DNA of 64,000 nucleotides from Ailurus styani (Eukaryota > Chordata > Mammalia > Carnivora > Ailuridae): assembly GCA_002007465.1 (NCBI GenBank), contig LNAC01000137.1, positions 3,437,771-3,501,770 on the forward strand, written 5' to 3'. The position numbers were made by a program, and so were the translations under genes. Positions 9,241-20,880 of the stretch are shown here, one piece after another. The notes beneath the pieces are model-generated. The model did no database searches, was not told the DNA's origin, and saw nothing but the letters and a program-made list of their open reading frames with translations. The first letter of the stretch is position 1. Each line of letters begins with the position of its first letter.

Positions 9241-11510
9241 GTAACTTTTTCATTAGAAAAAGGAACAAAATTCTTATGGGAAAATCTGGTAAAGGGACTA
9301 GAAAGTTATGAAAGATGGTCAAGATTGTAGATATCTTGTCTTTCATATGTTCACCAAAATCTTCTATTGCCAACTTGAGGACTGGACATACAGAGTAAAC
9401 CCAGAGTGTGTCTCTTTGTGTTTTGTGTGATGGGGGGAGAAAGAGACAGAGGAAGATAGAGACAGAGGACAATTGAGCCAAGTTAGAAATTAACCAACTG
9501 ATTTCAGTTAGTCATTTGGGAAGTTGGCAAGCAGGGTGAAAAACTTTGGATCAAGAAAGAAAAGACACGGCTTCTTATACATACACGTGTATACTTAATT
9601 AAGGCAATCTGGTGGTAATGTGCTTAATGTTAGGAATGCAAAGTTTATTAGAAGAAGAGGGAGTATCATCCCAACCCAGGCCTGGCCCAAACATCATTTT
9701 TGGAGAAAAACAATTGTCATGTATCTGGACACATTAAAAAGAACATGATGAAACCATGGCAAACATTGGGAGAATTCCCAGTGGAGTGAGTAATTAAAAA
9801 TCTGGGATTGCCCATGCAAAAATTATATAAGGGAAGAAGCTTGAAATACAGTTTAGAAACTTTACCTTGGCTGATGTCTCATATTTTGTTATACAGTTTC
9901 TTACAAAATCAAAATCCCATCTGGAGATTAAGAGACAAAATACCCTAGAATTTATCTTGAAAGCAAAGGGGTTAAAACTAAGTACAGATAGAACTCTCAT
10001 GTGAGAAAGGTCGCTTATGTCCTTGACTTTAGAGAGTGGCCAAGTTTCCAATTAGTTTGCGGATCATTTTGGTAAATTCTCTCAATAATATTTATGGAAT
10101 ACCTACTGGGTCTATACTGTGCTAGACACTATGGAGGTGCGTTCGACAAGGATTCCTGCCATTAAAAAAAACACTCATTATGCAGAAAGACAGGCATACA
10201 AGACTAACTATTCTGAAAAATATGCTTTGCATATTTTGACTAAGGGTCACTGCCAGTTCTTTGACTCACCACACAGTTGAATGCACCTAGAAGAGACATG
10301 GCACAATCACGAGGAAGAAAATACTCCATGCAATGCAAGGAGAGCTGGAAAAGGTGCCAGGCATTGCACAAGCGTGCCATGGTTAGTGGAGAAGTTTCGT
10401 GGCGGAAGATCCAGCAGAACCCTCATTGCTGAAAAAGGGACCAATGCTGTGAATACTGTGAGGTGATCCTTCCATTCCATGCAGCCCATGTTAGCCCAAT
10501 CCTGACACAGGGTTGTTGTTGGTTCTCTCTCTCTCTCTCTTTTCTGGACCACATGACTAAAGAGATACACAGATCATCTGGAACAAAGAGCCCCCAAGAT
10601 GACCCAGGGAAAAAGAAATCCACTTCTCCAAAGCACAGTCTGCAGAACAGTGTCAGGGGTTGGTTTGTGAAACAAGGATCAGTAGTCACATTTGGGAAAT
10701 TCTGCATTCTGTTTCTCACTCTAGTATAGTCATGAGGGACAGTATTTTCGTTCAAGTTCTTTCATATTTCCTTGAACCCACTATAGACCAGGATTAACTG
10801 GGCCTGGTTCTCCCCAGAGTTCTCCCCAGAGAACTCCTCCTGCCCTGGGGCTGCTGCGAAGTAGTTGGGACTTTTTATTTATCTCAAAGCAGAGAAGACA
10901 GTGACCATGCTTTATGAGTCTGCTCAGGAGAGACAGTAAGGCAGGACCCTTAGAAGCAATCCAGATAAATCCCAGAACAGAGTAAGGTTTCCCCATCTAA
11001 CCCCTGCCTAAAGCTGGAGTTTGGCAATCTGTTTGACACAAATGTGATTCCAAAGGTAGATCTAAACCTAGAGCACTGGTCCACAGGGGAAAAGGGGGTG
11101 GTGTGGGTTTGGGCACTGGCACAGGTCCAAAGGTTTACAGCGTAAACAATGTCTCTTCATTGTGGGGAATGTCTCTTCAAGGGGGTAATTCTGCTTATTA
11201 GGCAACTGGTATCACAGATTTGTTAGATGCTGTTAGAGACGAAACCATCGGCACCTGGGGATTAAGGGCAAGCATTTTAAGGGATGGCTTGGAATTCAAA
11301 ACTACAGAGCTGCATTCAAACAAGAGGACAGAAAACCAAGGAATAACCTCATGGAGGTAATAGTGCCACATCCCCACAGCTGAATGTTCTGTATGTTAGT
11401 CAGCAATGCACTGCCATTGTGATTTTCCGTCCCGGTATAGAGAATATCTAGGTGAAATCTGCAATATTTACTCAACATTTGTCTTGTAAGGCTCATTCTT
11501 ATTGCAAATC
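9241..11510. other. Intergenic DNA, mostly unassigned
   Basis: I see no gene. There is a short (TC)n run near 10526-10541 and a perfect 12-bp tandem duplication, TTCTCCCCAGAG, at 10808-10831. At 10080-10140, 'tttatggaatacctactgggtct' suggests a very old repeat. The rest looks unique. Confidence 0.5.
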
Positions 11511-11514
11511 TGAA

Positions 11515-11725
11515 GTCCCAGCCCCCCTTCTCAAAGGTCCTGATTCAGGAAGCCTGGAGCGTGATCCCGGGAAAAGTATTTTCGACAAACATTCCCAGAA
11601 TGCTAAGGAATTTGTCTCTTAAACCTCAAAGTGCCTGAGGACTGGTATAAAAACGCTTATTCTTGAGCCAAAGCTGCAGAGTTTCTAAATCAGTAGACCT
11701 GGGGCCCATGAAACTACTTCTTCTT
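11515..11725. mobile_element. hAT/MER5-like DNA transposon fragment(s)
   Basis: 'gcagagtttctaaatcagtagacctgggg' matches the MER5A-type internal phrase 'agagtttctgattcagtaggtctgggg'. A second similar phrase ('ctgattcaggaagcctgg') lies at about 11540. Terminal repeats are not clear. Confidence 0.45.
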
Positions 11726-12385
11726 TTTTTAACTTAAGGGTCTCAAGTGATTGGAATGTACGGAGTCCAGAAAACTTGTGGGTCAAATTGCACGTCAGGA
11801 AGTTCAGAGGTTTCCAGAAGGTGGCGCTCTTGCTCGTTTTGCTAAAAATTTGTTCGTTAACGAAATGAAATTCTTGACTTGCGGGCTGGATCTTTAAACA
11901 AAGTTTTAAATTTCCCAAATGGATAGATTTGGGACCAAAGAGCTATTCCTATGTATGAATTCAATGCATAATCTGAAGATATCTCTGTCTTCCCTGTAGC
12001 AAGGATGCTCAATATTACTGGAGGGGTTGCACACAGCTCCCAGCGCAGGAATGGGACTGGAGGGAAAGACGTTCAGAGTTCAGGGAATCGTCTGTTCTGC
12101 CATTTCAAGGCTGAATTGATTTCAAGAAAAGGCTATGGTGGGAATATCCCTCAATTTAGCACCAAAGCTTTAAAATTGAACCCTATTTTAGTCCTTTTAA
12201 AAAGCAGTCCAAAATAAAGAATCAACTTGGAATTGAAGAGCTTAGTGGTCATTAGGGATGACCCTCTATACTACAGATGAACACCGGAACACAGAAACTT
12301 TTCTTGACTCAATTTGGTCAGCACACCGGAATCAGACACATGATTAATAACCAAGATTTGTTGACTTCTACTTGGATGATCTCAG
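11726..12385. other. Intergenic DNA, unassigned
   Basis: I see no gene and no repeat that I can name in this stretch. Confidence 0.5.
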
Positions 12386-12389
12386 TTAA

Positions 12390-12632
12390 AAACTTTTTAT
12401 TACTGAGAACTCCAAGGATAGCAAGATAGACAGAATTTGATAATGAACCCTCATGTACCTATAACCCAGCTTTCATGATTATCAGTTTGTGGCCAGCCTT
12501 GTTTGCACTGTCACCTACTTCCCCATCTCCCAGTATCTTTTGAAGCAAATCTCAAAGGTCATAACATTGGGTAATGTCCATGTAAATCTGTCTGCCAGGC
12601 GGGCCTAATAAGACCCTTTGCTGTTGCTGTTG
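12390..12632 (-). mobile_element. L1M 3' end (antisense)
   Basis: 'aaccctcatgtacctataacccagcttt' and 'ttttgaagcaaatctcaaaggtcat' are the reverse-strand 3' UTR phrases of L1MC/ME elements ('cccatatacccaccacccagcttt', 'aaagcaaatcccagacat'). A CAN SINE interrupts its right end. Confidence 0.65.
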
Positions 12633-12831
12633 TTAAGATTTTATTTATTTATTTGAGAGAGAAAGAGACAGCATGAGCAGGAGGAGCAGAGAGACAGGGA
12701 GAGAGAATCTCAAGCAGACTCCATGCTGAGTACGGAGCCAGACATGGGGCTCAGTCCCACAACTCTGTGGTCATAATCTGAGCGGAAATCAAGAGTGGGC
12801 TACTCAACCAAATGCACCATCCAGACACCCC
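12633..12831 (-). mobile_element. CAN SINE, old copy
   Basis: It reads from the A-rich tail (AAGATTTTATTTATTTATTTG) to a decayed tRNA head ending 'ccagacacccc'. An imperfect target duplication is visible (TAAGACCCTT / TAGGACCATT). It belongs to an older subfamily than the mustelid-type copies. Confidence 0.85.
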
Positions 12832-13225
12832 ATCGTAGGACCATTCTTAATTTAAGACCTGCTAGTTTCACGTTAACGAAACATGCCCCAGGGTTGCAAA
12901 ATACTGTCTCCGATAGCAAGAAGACACTTGCAAATGTGGTGCTGCTTTAGACTATGGGGTTTAGGGTATACTTGATGAGGTATTATTCCCCCTCCTGTGT
13001 GAAAATAATTGTTATCAGGATGAACAGCCACTACTAATCTGTTTTCTTAATTTCTGAAGTCAATACACCCCCCCCCTTTTATCAAGGGGCCATCTATAGG
13101 ATTTTGAAGGGAGTAATTCTCTAATAATTACTTTTCCTGAGTATGGTTTTGGTTTTTAAATCATCACCTTTCCCTAAGTTAGAAAAGAAATGTTTTTAAA
13201 GTTTATATTAGGAATCTAGGAGAGC
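12832..13225. other. Intergenic DNA, unassigned
   Basis: Possibly decayed L1 sequence; it contains a C9 run near 13067. No gene is seen. Confidence 0.4.
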
Positions 13226-13229
13226 AACT

Positions 13230-13960
13230 TTATTTCTAATATTTACATGTCTTTCTGTATGTAAAATTTGCATTTGGAAAAATAAAATGAAAATAAGTAC
13301 CAACCATAAACCCACCAATTAACAAACTGTACAGAGTAGGAAGTAGAAGTTCTTTGCTTATTCCTTCAGGCTCATGCCCCTTAACAATTGGGTCTTCCAG
13401 AATTTTCCCTTGAACTTCACAGACACGTCTTTTTCTGCACTCATAAACACACACGTGCGCGCACCTTTTTCCCTTTTCATAGGGATGAGTTTATGTTATG
13501 CACATGTTCTGCAAGACATCATGTGAAAAGATAATGTGGAAGTCTTTCTGAGTTAGTAATGTATTTTACTTCAGTCTTTTCAAAGACAGAACAGTATTCC
13601 ATTGCATGGTATACAATAATTTCTTCAGCTCGTCCTTTATTGAGGGGCTTCTCCTCTTTCTTCCTTGTTCCTTCTTTCTCCTTCCCTCCTTTCCCTCCCT
13701 CCATCTCCCCGCCCTCTCTTTCCTCCCTCCTTCCCTCCCTCCCTTCCTTCCTTCCTCTTCTTTCTTTCCTCCTCTGCCATAAAAATAATGCTGATAAATT
13801 TTCTTGTATATGAATCTTTCTCCCTTTTCAATTATTTCCATATGATAGATTCCTAGAGGTGGGATTACGGGTCACTGGGCAAGCTCTTTATTTTTTTTTA
13901 AAATAGGTTTCACCAAATTTCCCCCCTAAATGTTACACCAGTTTATATGCTGCCTTCTCA
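13230..13960 (-). mobile_element. L1M ORF2/3' region (antisense) split by a microsatellite
   Basis: 'agtattccattgcatggtatacaataatttcttcag' before the microsatellite, and 'ttgtatatgaatctttctccc' plus 'gatagattcctagaggtgggatta' after it, follow the reverse-strand L1 order near the ORF2 end. Reading frames are destroyed. Confidence 0.65.
13655..13772 (+). repeat. Polypyrimidine (CCTT/CCTCCC)n microsatellite
   Basis: An irregular run of CTTC, CCCT and CCTC units. It sits where the L1 antisense sequence would be continuous, so it expanded inside or inserted into the L1 relic. Confidence 0.85.
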
Positions 13961-14152
13961 AATCCTACATATCTTCCTTCCAGCAGAGTTCACACTCTTA
14001 GATTCTAGGTGAAACTTTGCTTAGTAGTCTAGCCCATAATAATTTGTAACTCACTTATCACTCAGTGCCCTTGTCTGTTTCATATGTGACTGTTCTGAAA
14101 ACAATATACTTTGTTAGAGAGATTAAATGAGCAAATGTTATGCCTTTACCCC

Positions 14153-14285
14153 ACTTCAAATGTAACAGGGGTTCACTTCTTGGAATTTGTGGTAAGGAAA
14201 TTAGTTTAGCAGCAACAACAACAAAATCCATTGCAGTATTGTCAGTGATTCTAAAAAAAGATAGAAACAATGTAAATATCTAACA
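14153..14285 (+). repeat. Copy 1 of a dispersed direct repeat (partner 16619-16760)
   Basis: About 130 bases match 16619-16760 in the same orientation, including a 29-base exact stretch beginning CTTCTTGGAATTTGTGG (14175-14203). It is probably L1M 3' sequence. The copies differ mainly by a small insertion (AATGAGCTCAGATA in copy 2). Confidence 0.8.
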
Positions 14286-14309
14286 AGGCTTACCTTTCCC
14301 TGCTTTCAG

Positions 14310-14612
14310 ACTTGGATATGTTATTTCTCCAGAAAGCGCCAGTTCCTTTTAGTCCGGCCTGTGGAATTATCTTCTCTGTGAAGCTTTCTATAATCTTCCC
14401 ATATCCTACTCCACCCCTCAATCCCACTTTGACTGTAATCATCCCTCATCATAGTGTGATGAGACTCCTGTTTACTTGTGTCATATTTTCCATTTTACTG
14501 TAAGCACCTTGAAGACAGTGATTTTATTTAAGTGTGTATTCCTGGTTCCTGTCTAGTGCAGCCCCAGGGAAAGCATTCGGTGTTCTCGTTGAATAGATGA
14601 ATGAATGAAATT
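14310..14612 (+). mobile_element. L2 LINE 3' end
   Basis: The order 'tctctgtgaagctttct', 'tttactgtaagcaccttgaagacag', 'gcattcggtgttctcgttgaat' and 'gaatgaatgaa' follows the L2 3' consensus. Confidence 0.8.
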
Positions 14613-14689
14613 TATCATATATGCCCAAAACATGACTGAATTGTTTCTTGGGTATATGTCTTTTCTTTCAACAACATTACCTGTTTTTG

Positions 14690-14790
14690 GAAGAAACCTG
14701 TTTTATGTCTCTTGTTCTATACCCTTTTCCTTCCAGAGCATAGCACTGTTTAAACCCAGAAGAGGCACTCAATAAATATTTGTTGCCTTA
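14690..14790 (+). mobile_element. L2 3'-end fragment
   Basis: It ends 'gaggcactcaataaatatttgttg', the L2 terminus, right after another L2 piece. It may be a second fragment or an internal repeat of the same insertion. Confidence 0.6.
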
Positions 14791-15405
14791 AACTCAGTTG
14801 ACTTACACTGAATTATGCGACATTCATTGCTCAGAAACTGAAAGTTCCATCTCCTTGTGGGGCTATCCACAGTTTGCTTGTGAAGCTTATACAGCAAAGG
14901 ATTTATAAATATACACTAAGCACTACAATTTAGAGCACTCTTTCCCTCTTCAAAGTGAAGAAGATTCAAAGTCAGATAGATTAGCTAGAAAGAAACCAGC
15001 TTTGTAACAAGATACATCATTTATGACAGCAAACAGGAAAAGTGATCCCAAACACTTAGTCCACAGTTAAAAATTACTTAATGAAGTAGGTCTCCCAATT
15101 ACCTAACCACCTCACTCTGAAAATTCTATTTTCAGGGAGCAGGAGCAATAGAGTCAATGTTCCTTCTTCTTGCTTATTGTTAATATGACAATTATATAGA
15201 GTGATGACTCAGACTGTGGCTGCCTTCACGTCCGTATTCTGGCATCTTAATGACAAGAATAAATTGTCATTGCCATTTGTCTCACCCACTCATCCATGAG
15301 TCTGAAATTATAACCTGCCTTCTGAAATTCTTCAGGAATAATTGATGTAATACTGCAGATGAGGCAACCCTGCTTTGCTGTCATCTGCTCCTGCTTCTTT
15401 TTCTT
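14791..15405. other. Intergenic DNA, unassigned
   Basis: No gene or clear repeat is seen. Confidence 0.45.
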
Positions 15406-15408
15406 TTC

Positions 15409-15815
15409 TTTGGATTTTATTTTTTTAGAGCAGTTTTAGGCTCATACCAAAAATAAGGATAGGTATAGAGATTTCCCATAGACTCCCTGCCCCCAAATAT
15501 ACATGGTCTCCCCATTATCAACATCCTTCACTGCAGGGGTACATTGGTTACAACTCATGAACTTGCACTATCATCACCCCAAGTCCATAGTTTTCATTGG
15601 GGTTCATGCTTAATGTTATACATTCTGTGGGTTTGGACAAATGTATAATGACATGTGTCTACCACTATAGTATTCTACAGGAATAGCTTCACAGCCCTAA
15701 AAATTCTCTGTGGTCCACATATTCATCTCCCCCTCCCAGACTACAACCAGTGATCTTTCTACTGTCTTTGCAGTTTTGTTTCTTCCAGAATGTCTCATAG
15801 TTGGAATTCACTTTT
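15409..15815 (-). mobile_element. L1M LINE, ORF2 3' part/3' UTR (antisense)
   Basis: The reverse-strand order is clear: GAGCAGTTTTAGGCTCA, 'agatttcccatagactccctgccccc', GGGTTTGGACAAATGTATAATG, 'ttctacaggaatagcttcac', 'tgatctttctactgtct', 'cagaatgtctcatagttgg'. This is a well-preserved but noncoding L1M segment. Confidence 0.85.
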
Positions 15816-16618
15816 CAAAGTGTTGAAGAGTGGAATAGAACTTTGCCCGACTTAGTCTGGAAACTGGTGACCTAAGAGGAGCTAGTGGAACTCAGGGTAT
15901 ATTCTTGGGGACTATGTCTTTTCATGCTCTATAATGTGACTTCTGGGTTGTTTCTAATATTTGATAAACTGGGGCACACTGAGGCCAGAAGAACTAGGCA
16001 AGCTGTGCTGGAATCATTGTACCATTATGCCCACATTGGATCTGCCTTGGAGGCCCTGGTCCATTGTCATTGAAGGAATCTCCCACCTTCTTGTTCTGCT
16101 TTTCATTCCCTTGAATAAGAATATAAACCCCTGGAGAGCAAACTGCTCTTTATTTGAGCAAAATTAACATGCTGGCCCTCAGCTGGGAATGGATCAAGGT
16201 CACATACAAGTTTGCAAAGCAGGAAATATACCCCTGGTTTTCACAAGCTGCAGCTAAATGTGGCCCAAGCAGGATCTTGCCAAGGGAACACTTAGATAGC
16301 GTGAGTTACAAATATTGACACTAGGAAAACTATCAGAAAAAAAAAGGGAGGGAAGGTAGTCTACAACTCATTCCAGGGAGCCTACCATTTGGGCTTCAAG
16401 AAGACATTATGTTTCAGAACTAACCATAATCTTGTGTTTTATAGCACGGTGACACCCTCCAGCCACTCAGAGGGGTAAAAGTCATTGAACTTTGTGCATG
16501 CACCTGTGATCAAGCTTAATCAATGGCAGAGAGTACTAAAACCCAAGACCACAAAAAACAGCTGAGCTGGGAGGCTTGTATAGTGGTCACTGTCTCCAAA
16601 TCTGACTACAGGTGAAGT
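15816..16618. other. Intergenic DNA, unassigned
   Basis: No gene is supported. The open frames at 15885-16167 resemble nothing I know. 'aagaatataaaccc' near 16115 is TATA-like and may belong to an old LTR, which I cannot confirm. Confidence 0.4.
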
Positions 16619-17345
16619 ACTTCAAATGTTACAGGGTTTACTTCTTGGAATTTGTGGTAAGGAAATTAGAATGAGCTCAGATATTTAGCAAAACAACAAA
16701 ATCCACTGTAGTATTGTCAGTGATTCTAAAAAGATGGAACCAAAGTAAATATCAAATAATAGCAGATGTCTAAAATAAATAATAGAATATCCACATAGTA
16801 GAATAATATGTAACCATTTAAAATGATGTAGAAATACATCTTTTATTTTGAAATATGTTCATGACATATTAAATGAGAAAAACAGATTATAAAACATGTA
16901 TGTTGGGATGCCTGGTGGCTCAGTTGGTTGAGCATCTGCCTTCGGCTCAGGTCATGATCCCAGGATTCTGGGATTGAGTCCCACATTGGGCTCCTTGCTC
17001 AGTGGCGAGCCTGCTTCTCCCTCTGCCTGCCACTCCCCCTGGTTCTGCTCCCTCTCTCTGACAAATAAATAAATAAATTAATAAATTAATAAATAAAATC
17101 TTTAAAACATATATAAAACACATATATTTTGATCCCATTTTTGTTTAAAAAATAGAAAACAGCTTAAAATCCTAAAGTGCTAATAGTAGCTCAACGTAGA
17201 TAAAGTAGATGGGGTTATAGTTTTTAAGTTGGGAGTTTTTTTGTTTTTGTTTTTTGCTTGTCTGCATTTTATAATCTCCCTGAAGTGAGTATATATTGCT
17301 TTGTTATAGCAAACAATACATCTTGAAAGTAAAAGAGTAGGGCTT
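16619..17345 (+). mobile_element. L1M LINE 3' end, with a CAN SINE inserted
   Basis: It includes copy 2 of the direct repeat (16619-16760), then 'aatagaatatccacatagtagaataatatg', 'aaccatttaaaatgatgtagaaatacat', 'gatcccatttttgtttaaa' and a typical L1M 3' UTR tail. The SINE at 16905-17107 splits it. Confidence 0.7.
16905..17107 (+). mobile_element. CAN SINE
   Basis: The head is GGATGCCTGGTGGCTCAGTTGG, the body 'tctgccttcggctcaggtcatgatccc', and the tail an expanded (AAAT)n with AATAAAATCTTTAAAA. It sits inside an L1M. Confidence 0.93.
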
Positions 17346-17750
17346 GGCTCTATTAAGTATTATGAAACTAAATGAATGAACCAAACGTTACTTAATGTCC
17401 AATTGTCACCACAGAGCAATTTGTGTTATCATGATCTGTGAAAAAAATGTTTTAATAGCATATTTCACATTGCACTGTGATTTATCTGTTTACATATCTG
17501 CCTCCCCTTCAGCCCCAGCTTCTCCAGGGCTAGGGTTATTATTATTCATCTTTACATGCCTAGTATGTAGGTTGGGAATGTAGAGGGTGGTGAGTAAATG
17601 TTGAATAATTGAGTATATAGCTCACTGAAGAATGTTGAAAGATTTCACCTTTAGTTTCAAAGCATGATGTTTATAATCACACCATGTGTCTTGCTCTAAC
17701 CTAAGAATGTAGTCAATGTATTTATGTTAAAACAAACTTCGATTTGAAAA
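17346..17750. other. Intergenic DNA, unassigned
   Basis: AT-rich. The phrase 'cagccccagcttctccagggctagggtt' with 'ttcatctttacatgcctagtatgtag' near 17510-17575 hints at an L2 tail, but it is too decayed to call. Confidence 0.4.
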
Positions 17751-17753
17751 AAG

Positions 17754-17845
17754 CAGTGGTTCTCAAACCTAGATGATGATCAGAAATATCTGGGAACTCT
17801 ACTCTCAAACAACGAATTCAGAATTTGACATAAAGAATCTCCAGC
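17754..17845 (+). mobile_element. MER5-like hAT-Charlie fragment
   Basis: It begins AGCAGTGGTTCTCAAACCTAG, the MER5 terminal inverted repeat, followed by 'atgatcagaaatatctgggaactct' (compare 'catcagaatcacctggga'). Only the left part is clear. Confidence 0.65.
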
Positions 17846-18539
17846 TGTAAATATGGCAAAAATTCAATCCACCACAGAAGGTCCTCAACGTTAAGAAAAA
17901 AGGTCAAGGGCCAAGGGCTAAAGACAAACAATTTATAGAAATCACAGGTTTGCGTTGTGGATTCTACCTCAAAGACACCATTGAGTTTGGGACCTCAAAG
18001 TATTCAGGAAAACTGCAAACACAGCAAATGGTAATACTTAGTCCTTTCAAGAAGGTTGAAAGAAAAACGCATACTTTAATGCATATTTTCTAGAGCTCAA
18101 GTGAAGCATATTCATCAAAAGCTTTAAAAATAAGCATAACTTTTGATTTAGTAATTTCACTTCTGCAGATTTATCCTAAGGAAATCATCATGGATAAGCC
18201 TAAGAAAGTCACTCTAAGGATCTCGATTATAGTTCCATGTATAATACCAAAAACAAATAAAAGAACTGTGAAAATTAGGAATGGGAAATCTCTCTGAATT
18301 GGAGTCAGGAGGTTTTGGCTGGGGGTGCTCTCCTGCCCTACCACTCAGTAGTCAAGTGAGGACCCAACAGGAAGAGAGACTTGACCCTACTCAGATTTAA
18401 CCTTGCACATGGCTTCTACTACTCTACTGCTCCAGCTGGAGGAGACACGCTTTTCTTATCTCCCCGGTAACAGTTCAGCCATGAGAAGTCACCCCACCCT
18501 GAACCTCCAGTTTCCTCCAGTGGACTTTTTTTGGTTTTG

Positions 18540-18727
18540 TTTTATAAAGGTTATTTATTTGAGAGAAAGAGAGGAGGGACGGAGAGAAAGGGAGAGAGAA
18601 TCCTCAAGCAGACTCCACACTGAGTGCGGAACCCGACACCGGCCTGTATCACAGGACCCTGAGCAAGTGACCTCAGCTGATATCAAGAGTGGGGGGCTTA
18701 GCTGACTGAGCCCCCCAGCCCCCCCCA
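18540..18727 (-). mobile_element. CAN SINE, old copy
   Basis: It runs from 'ggttatttatttgagagaaagagag' to a decayed head 'ttagctgactgagccccccag'. Imperfect target duplication AGTGGACTTTT / AATGGACTTTT. Confidence 0.85.
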
Positions 18728-19038
18728 CTCTAATGGACTTTTAGTTCATAACAGCCTTTCCAAATTATCCCTTTTCTCCCTAAAAATAAAAAAAGCCTCT
18801 CTTTGTCCTCCCAACTTGCCTGTGGTTTTACTGCAGCATATTTGTCCCAGATAGAAATTCTCTTTCATTCCCAAATAAGCCTGTCTTTTTCTGGTAAAAT
18901 AACTCGCAGTGTCTGTTTCTAAGGTTAACAGTACAAAAGAACTAAACCAAAACAAACGACATCGATGCCCAACCCCAGAGAATTGACAAGGGTAATTATG
19001 GAACACCCATCTAACAGAATACTTTGTGACAACAAAAA

Positions 19039-19182
19039 GATCCCAGGGTTCTGGGATCAAGTCCTGTATCAGGCTCCTTGCTCATTGCGGAGTCCGCTTA
19101 TCCCTCTGCCCCTCCCCCGCCTATGCTCTTGCTCTCTCTCTGACAAATAAATAAAATCTTTAAATAAATAAATAAACAAATA
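19039..19182 (+). mobile_element. CAN SINE, 5'-truncated
   Basis: It starts in mid-body at GATCCCAGGGTTCTGGGATC, lacking the tRNA head, and ends 'tctctctgacaaataaataaaatcttt'. It lies inside L1M. Confidence 0.9.
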
Positions 19183-19226
19183 TGAAAAAGATGTTCCTAA
19201 TTTAATGTTAAAATTTTAAAAGGACA

Positions 19227-19422
19227 AGGGCACCTGGGTGGCTCAGTGGGTTAAAGCCTCTGCTTTCGGCTCAGGTCATGATCTCAGGGTCCTGGGATAG
19301 AGGCCCGCGTCGGGCTCTCTGCTCAGCGGGGAGCCTGCTTCCTCCTCTCTCTGTCTGCCTCTCTGCTTACTTGTGATCTGATCTCTCTCTCTGTGTCAAA
19401 TAAATAAATAAAATCTTTAAAA
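19227..19422 (+). mobile_element. CAN SINE, mustelid-type, complete
   Basis: The head is GGGCACCTGGGTGGCTCAG, then GGGTTAAAGCCTCTGC, and the tail ends AATAAAATCTTTAAAA. It is flanked by a perfect 17-bp target duplication, AAAATTTTAAAAGGACA (19210-19226 and 19423-19439), so it is a relatively recent insertion into an L1M. Confidence 0.96.
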
Positions 19423-19704
19423 AAAATTTTAAAAGGACATAAAACAGAGCAGTATGCAAAGTAGACCTAATTTTTATCAACAAAAATATATAGATGGATC
19501 AAATCTAAGAGTGGTTGCTTCTGGAGGAGGGAGATTATGGATTGCTAGAAGTTTCTTTTGTTTCTTTGTCTTTTCTGAGTTCTTTGTAGTAAACCTCTAT
19601 TGCTTTTATAGTAAGAAAAAAAGAAAATGAAGACTTTAACAAAAACATACACATATTAAATCCTAAATTCAATAAGATCAGAGGAGAAAGTCTCTAATTT
19701 TGGG

Positions 19705-19885
19705 AGCCAGCTCTTACATAGCATTTACTCTACACTGTGTATGCTATCAAGTTAGTTATATTCATTAACTGTTTAATCCTCATCACAACCGTGTGAATAA
19801 GTCACAGAGTGAGTGGAGCCAGGATTTGGACCCTGGGAGTCCAGCCTTAGAGTCTGCACTCTTAGCGAGCACCCGACTACGAGGG
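19705..19885 (+). mobile_element. MIR SINE with internal deletion
   Basis: 'cttacatagcatttactctacactgtg', 'gtttaatcctcatcacaac', then directly 'gagtggagccaggatttggaccc' and 'gagtctgcactcttagc'. The central GAGGTAGG / CATTTTACAGATG part is missing. Confidence 0.8.
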
Positions 19886-20490
19886 GACAAATCTAGGTCT
19901 GTGTCATCACATCTCCATGATGTCCATTTGTCATGTCTCTTTGAATCGAGGCAGGCTGTAGGGCAGCATATACTGGAGAGAATCTGCCTTGCCCTGTGGG
20001 AATTGGCTTTGAGAGTTATCCCAGGCTAAGTGGGTGAAATTGATCGCTGTGGGTGAAATTGATCTCTCAATGCCTACAGCCCTACTGGCCCCCCTTGCTA
20101 AATTTAGTGACTTCACCTGATTATTAATTCTAAAGGTCTACTCTAAATGTCTGGAGATTTCCTGATCGATTTCTCCTGTGTTAAAGCCTAGTTATCTTAT
20201 TAGTTTAACAGGTGGCTTTATACTCAGCAATGGCTAGCCAATCTTCAGAAACCAATCAGAGCTAACATGATAAAGGGCACAATTGTGTTGGTGATATGTC
20301 ACACTTCCGGGCAACATATACATATAAATAGAGGCCTTCTAGAAATTACTCCTCAAGCCAAAAAATTCATCATTCTCATGGTAGTTATTTTGGAAATTTC
20401 AGGTGAAATATTTTAGGCATTCATAGCTGAACTGCCTGAACAACAGCTGTTTCTAACCCTCTTAACTCCTGCCAACTTCCCTCACAAAGC
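19886..20490. other. Intergenic DNA, unassigned
   Basis: No gene is seen. A short tandem duplication with a 19-base period (TGGGTGAAATTGATC at 20031-20045 and 20050-20064) is present. Confidence 0.45.
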
Positions 20491-20494
20491 TGCA

Positions 20495-20880
20495 AGAGCT
20501 AAATACTCCTGTCCCCAGCCTCCTTGCCTCTAAGGGTACCCATGTGGCATGATTCTAGCCAATGAGATGTAGTTTGTTGAGGGTTAGGGAAGAAAACTTC
20601 TTTTCTGTTGTTTATACCCTCCAGAGCCTCCTCCTGCCACACACCAGGTGCCTTCAACTTCATACCTGGAGCCATTTTAGTTGTTGGGGACTGGCAGGAC
20701 AAGTTCAGAAGAATCTTGAAGATGTCGGCCCAGAAACTACTGAACCACGGAACTAGTACCAGCAGCTGCCCATATCCAGATCTTTTTTTTTTTAATGTGT
20801 GAAAAATAATCTCTGTGAAACCACTGTTTCACAGTTGTCTTTCACTGTCAGTCAAAGCATTCCTGACTGATACACACGTC
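20495..20880 (+). mobile_element. Ancient MER/LTR-like repeat, family unassigned
   Basis: It carries the phrases 'ctaagggtacccatgtggcatgattctagcc', CCAATGAGATGTAG and the end 'gaaaccactgtttcacag ... gcattcctgactgatacac'. The element at 61840-62180 appears to be the same family. I know the phrases from mammalian repeats but cannot place the name. Confidence 0.5.

Larger units (their letters stand above)
18125..19680 (+). mobile_element. L1M LINE 3' region carrying three CAN SINEs
   Basis: L1M phrases occur in order: 'taatttcacttctgcagatttatcctaagg' (18150), 'aattgacaagggtaattatggaacacccat' (18980), 'aaaagatgttcctaatttaatgtt' (19185), 'aagagtggttgcttctggagg' (19510) and 'tttctgagttctttgtagtaaac' (19575). 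SINEs at 18540, 19039 and 19227 break it; 18290-18530 and 18730-18940 are not assigned. Confidence 0.6.
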
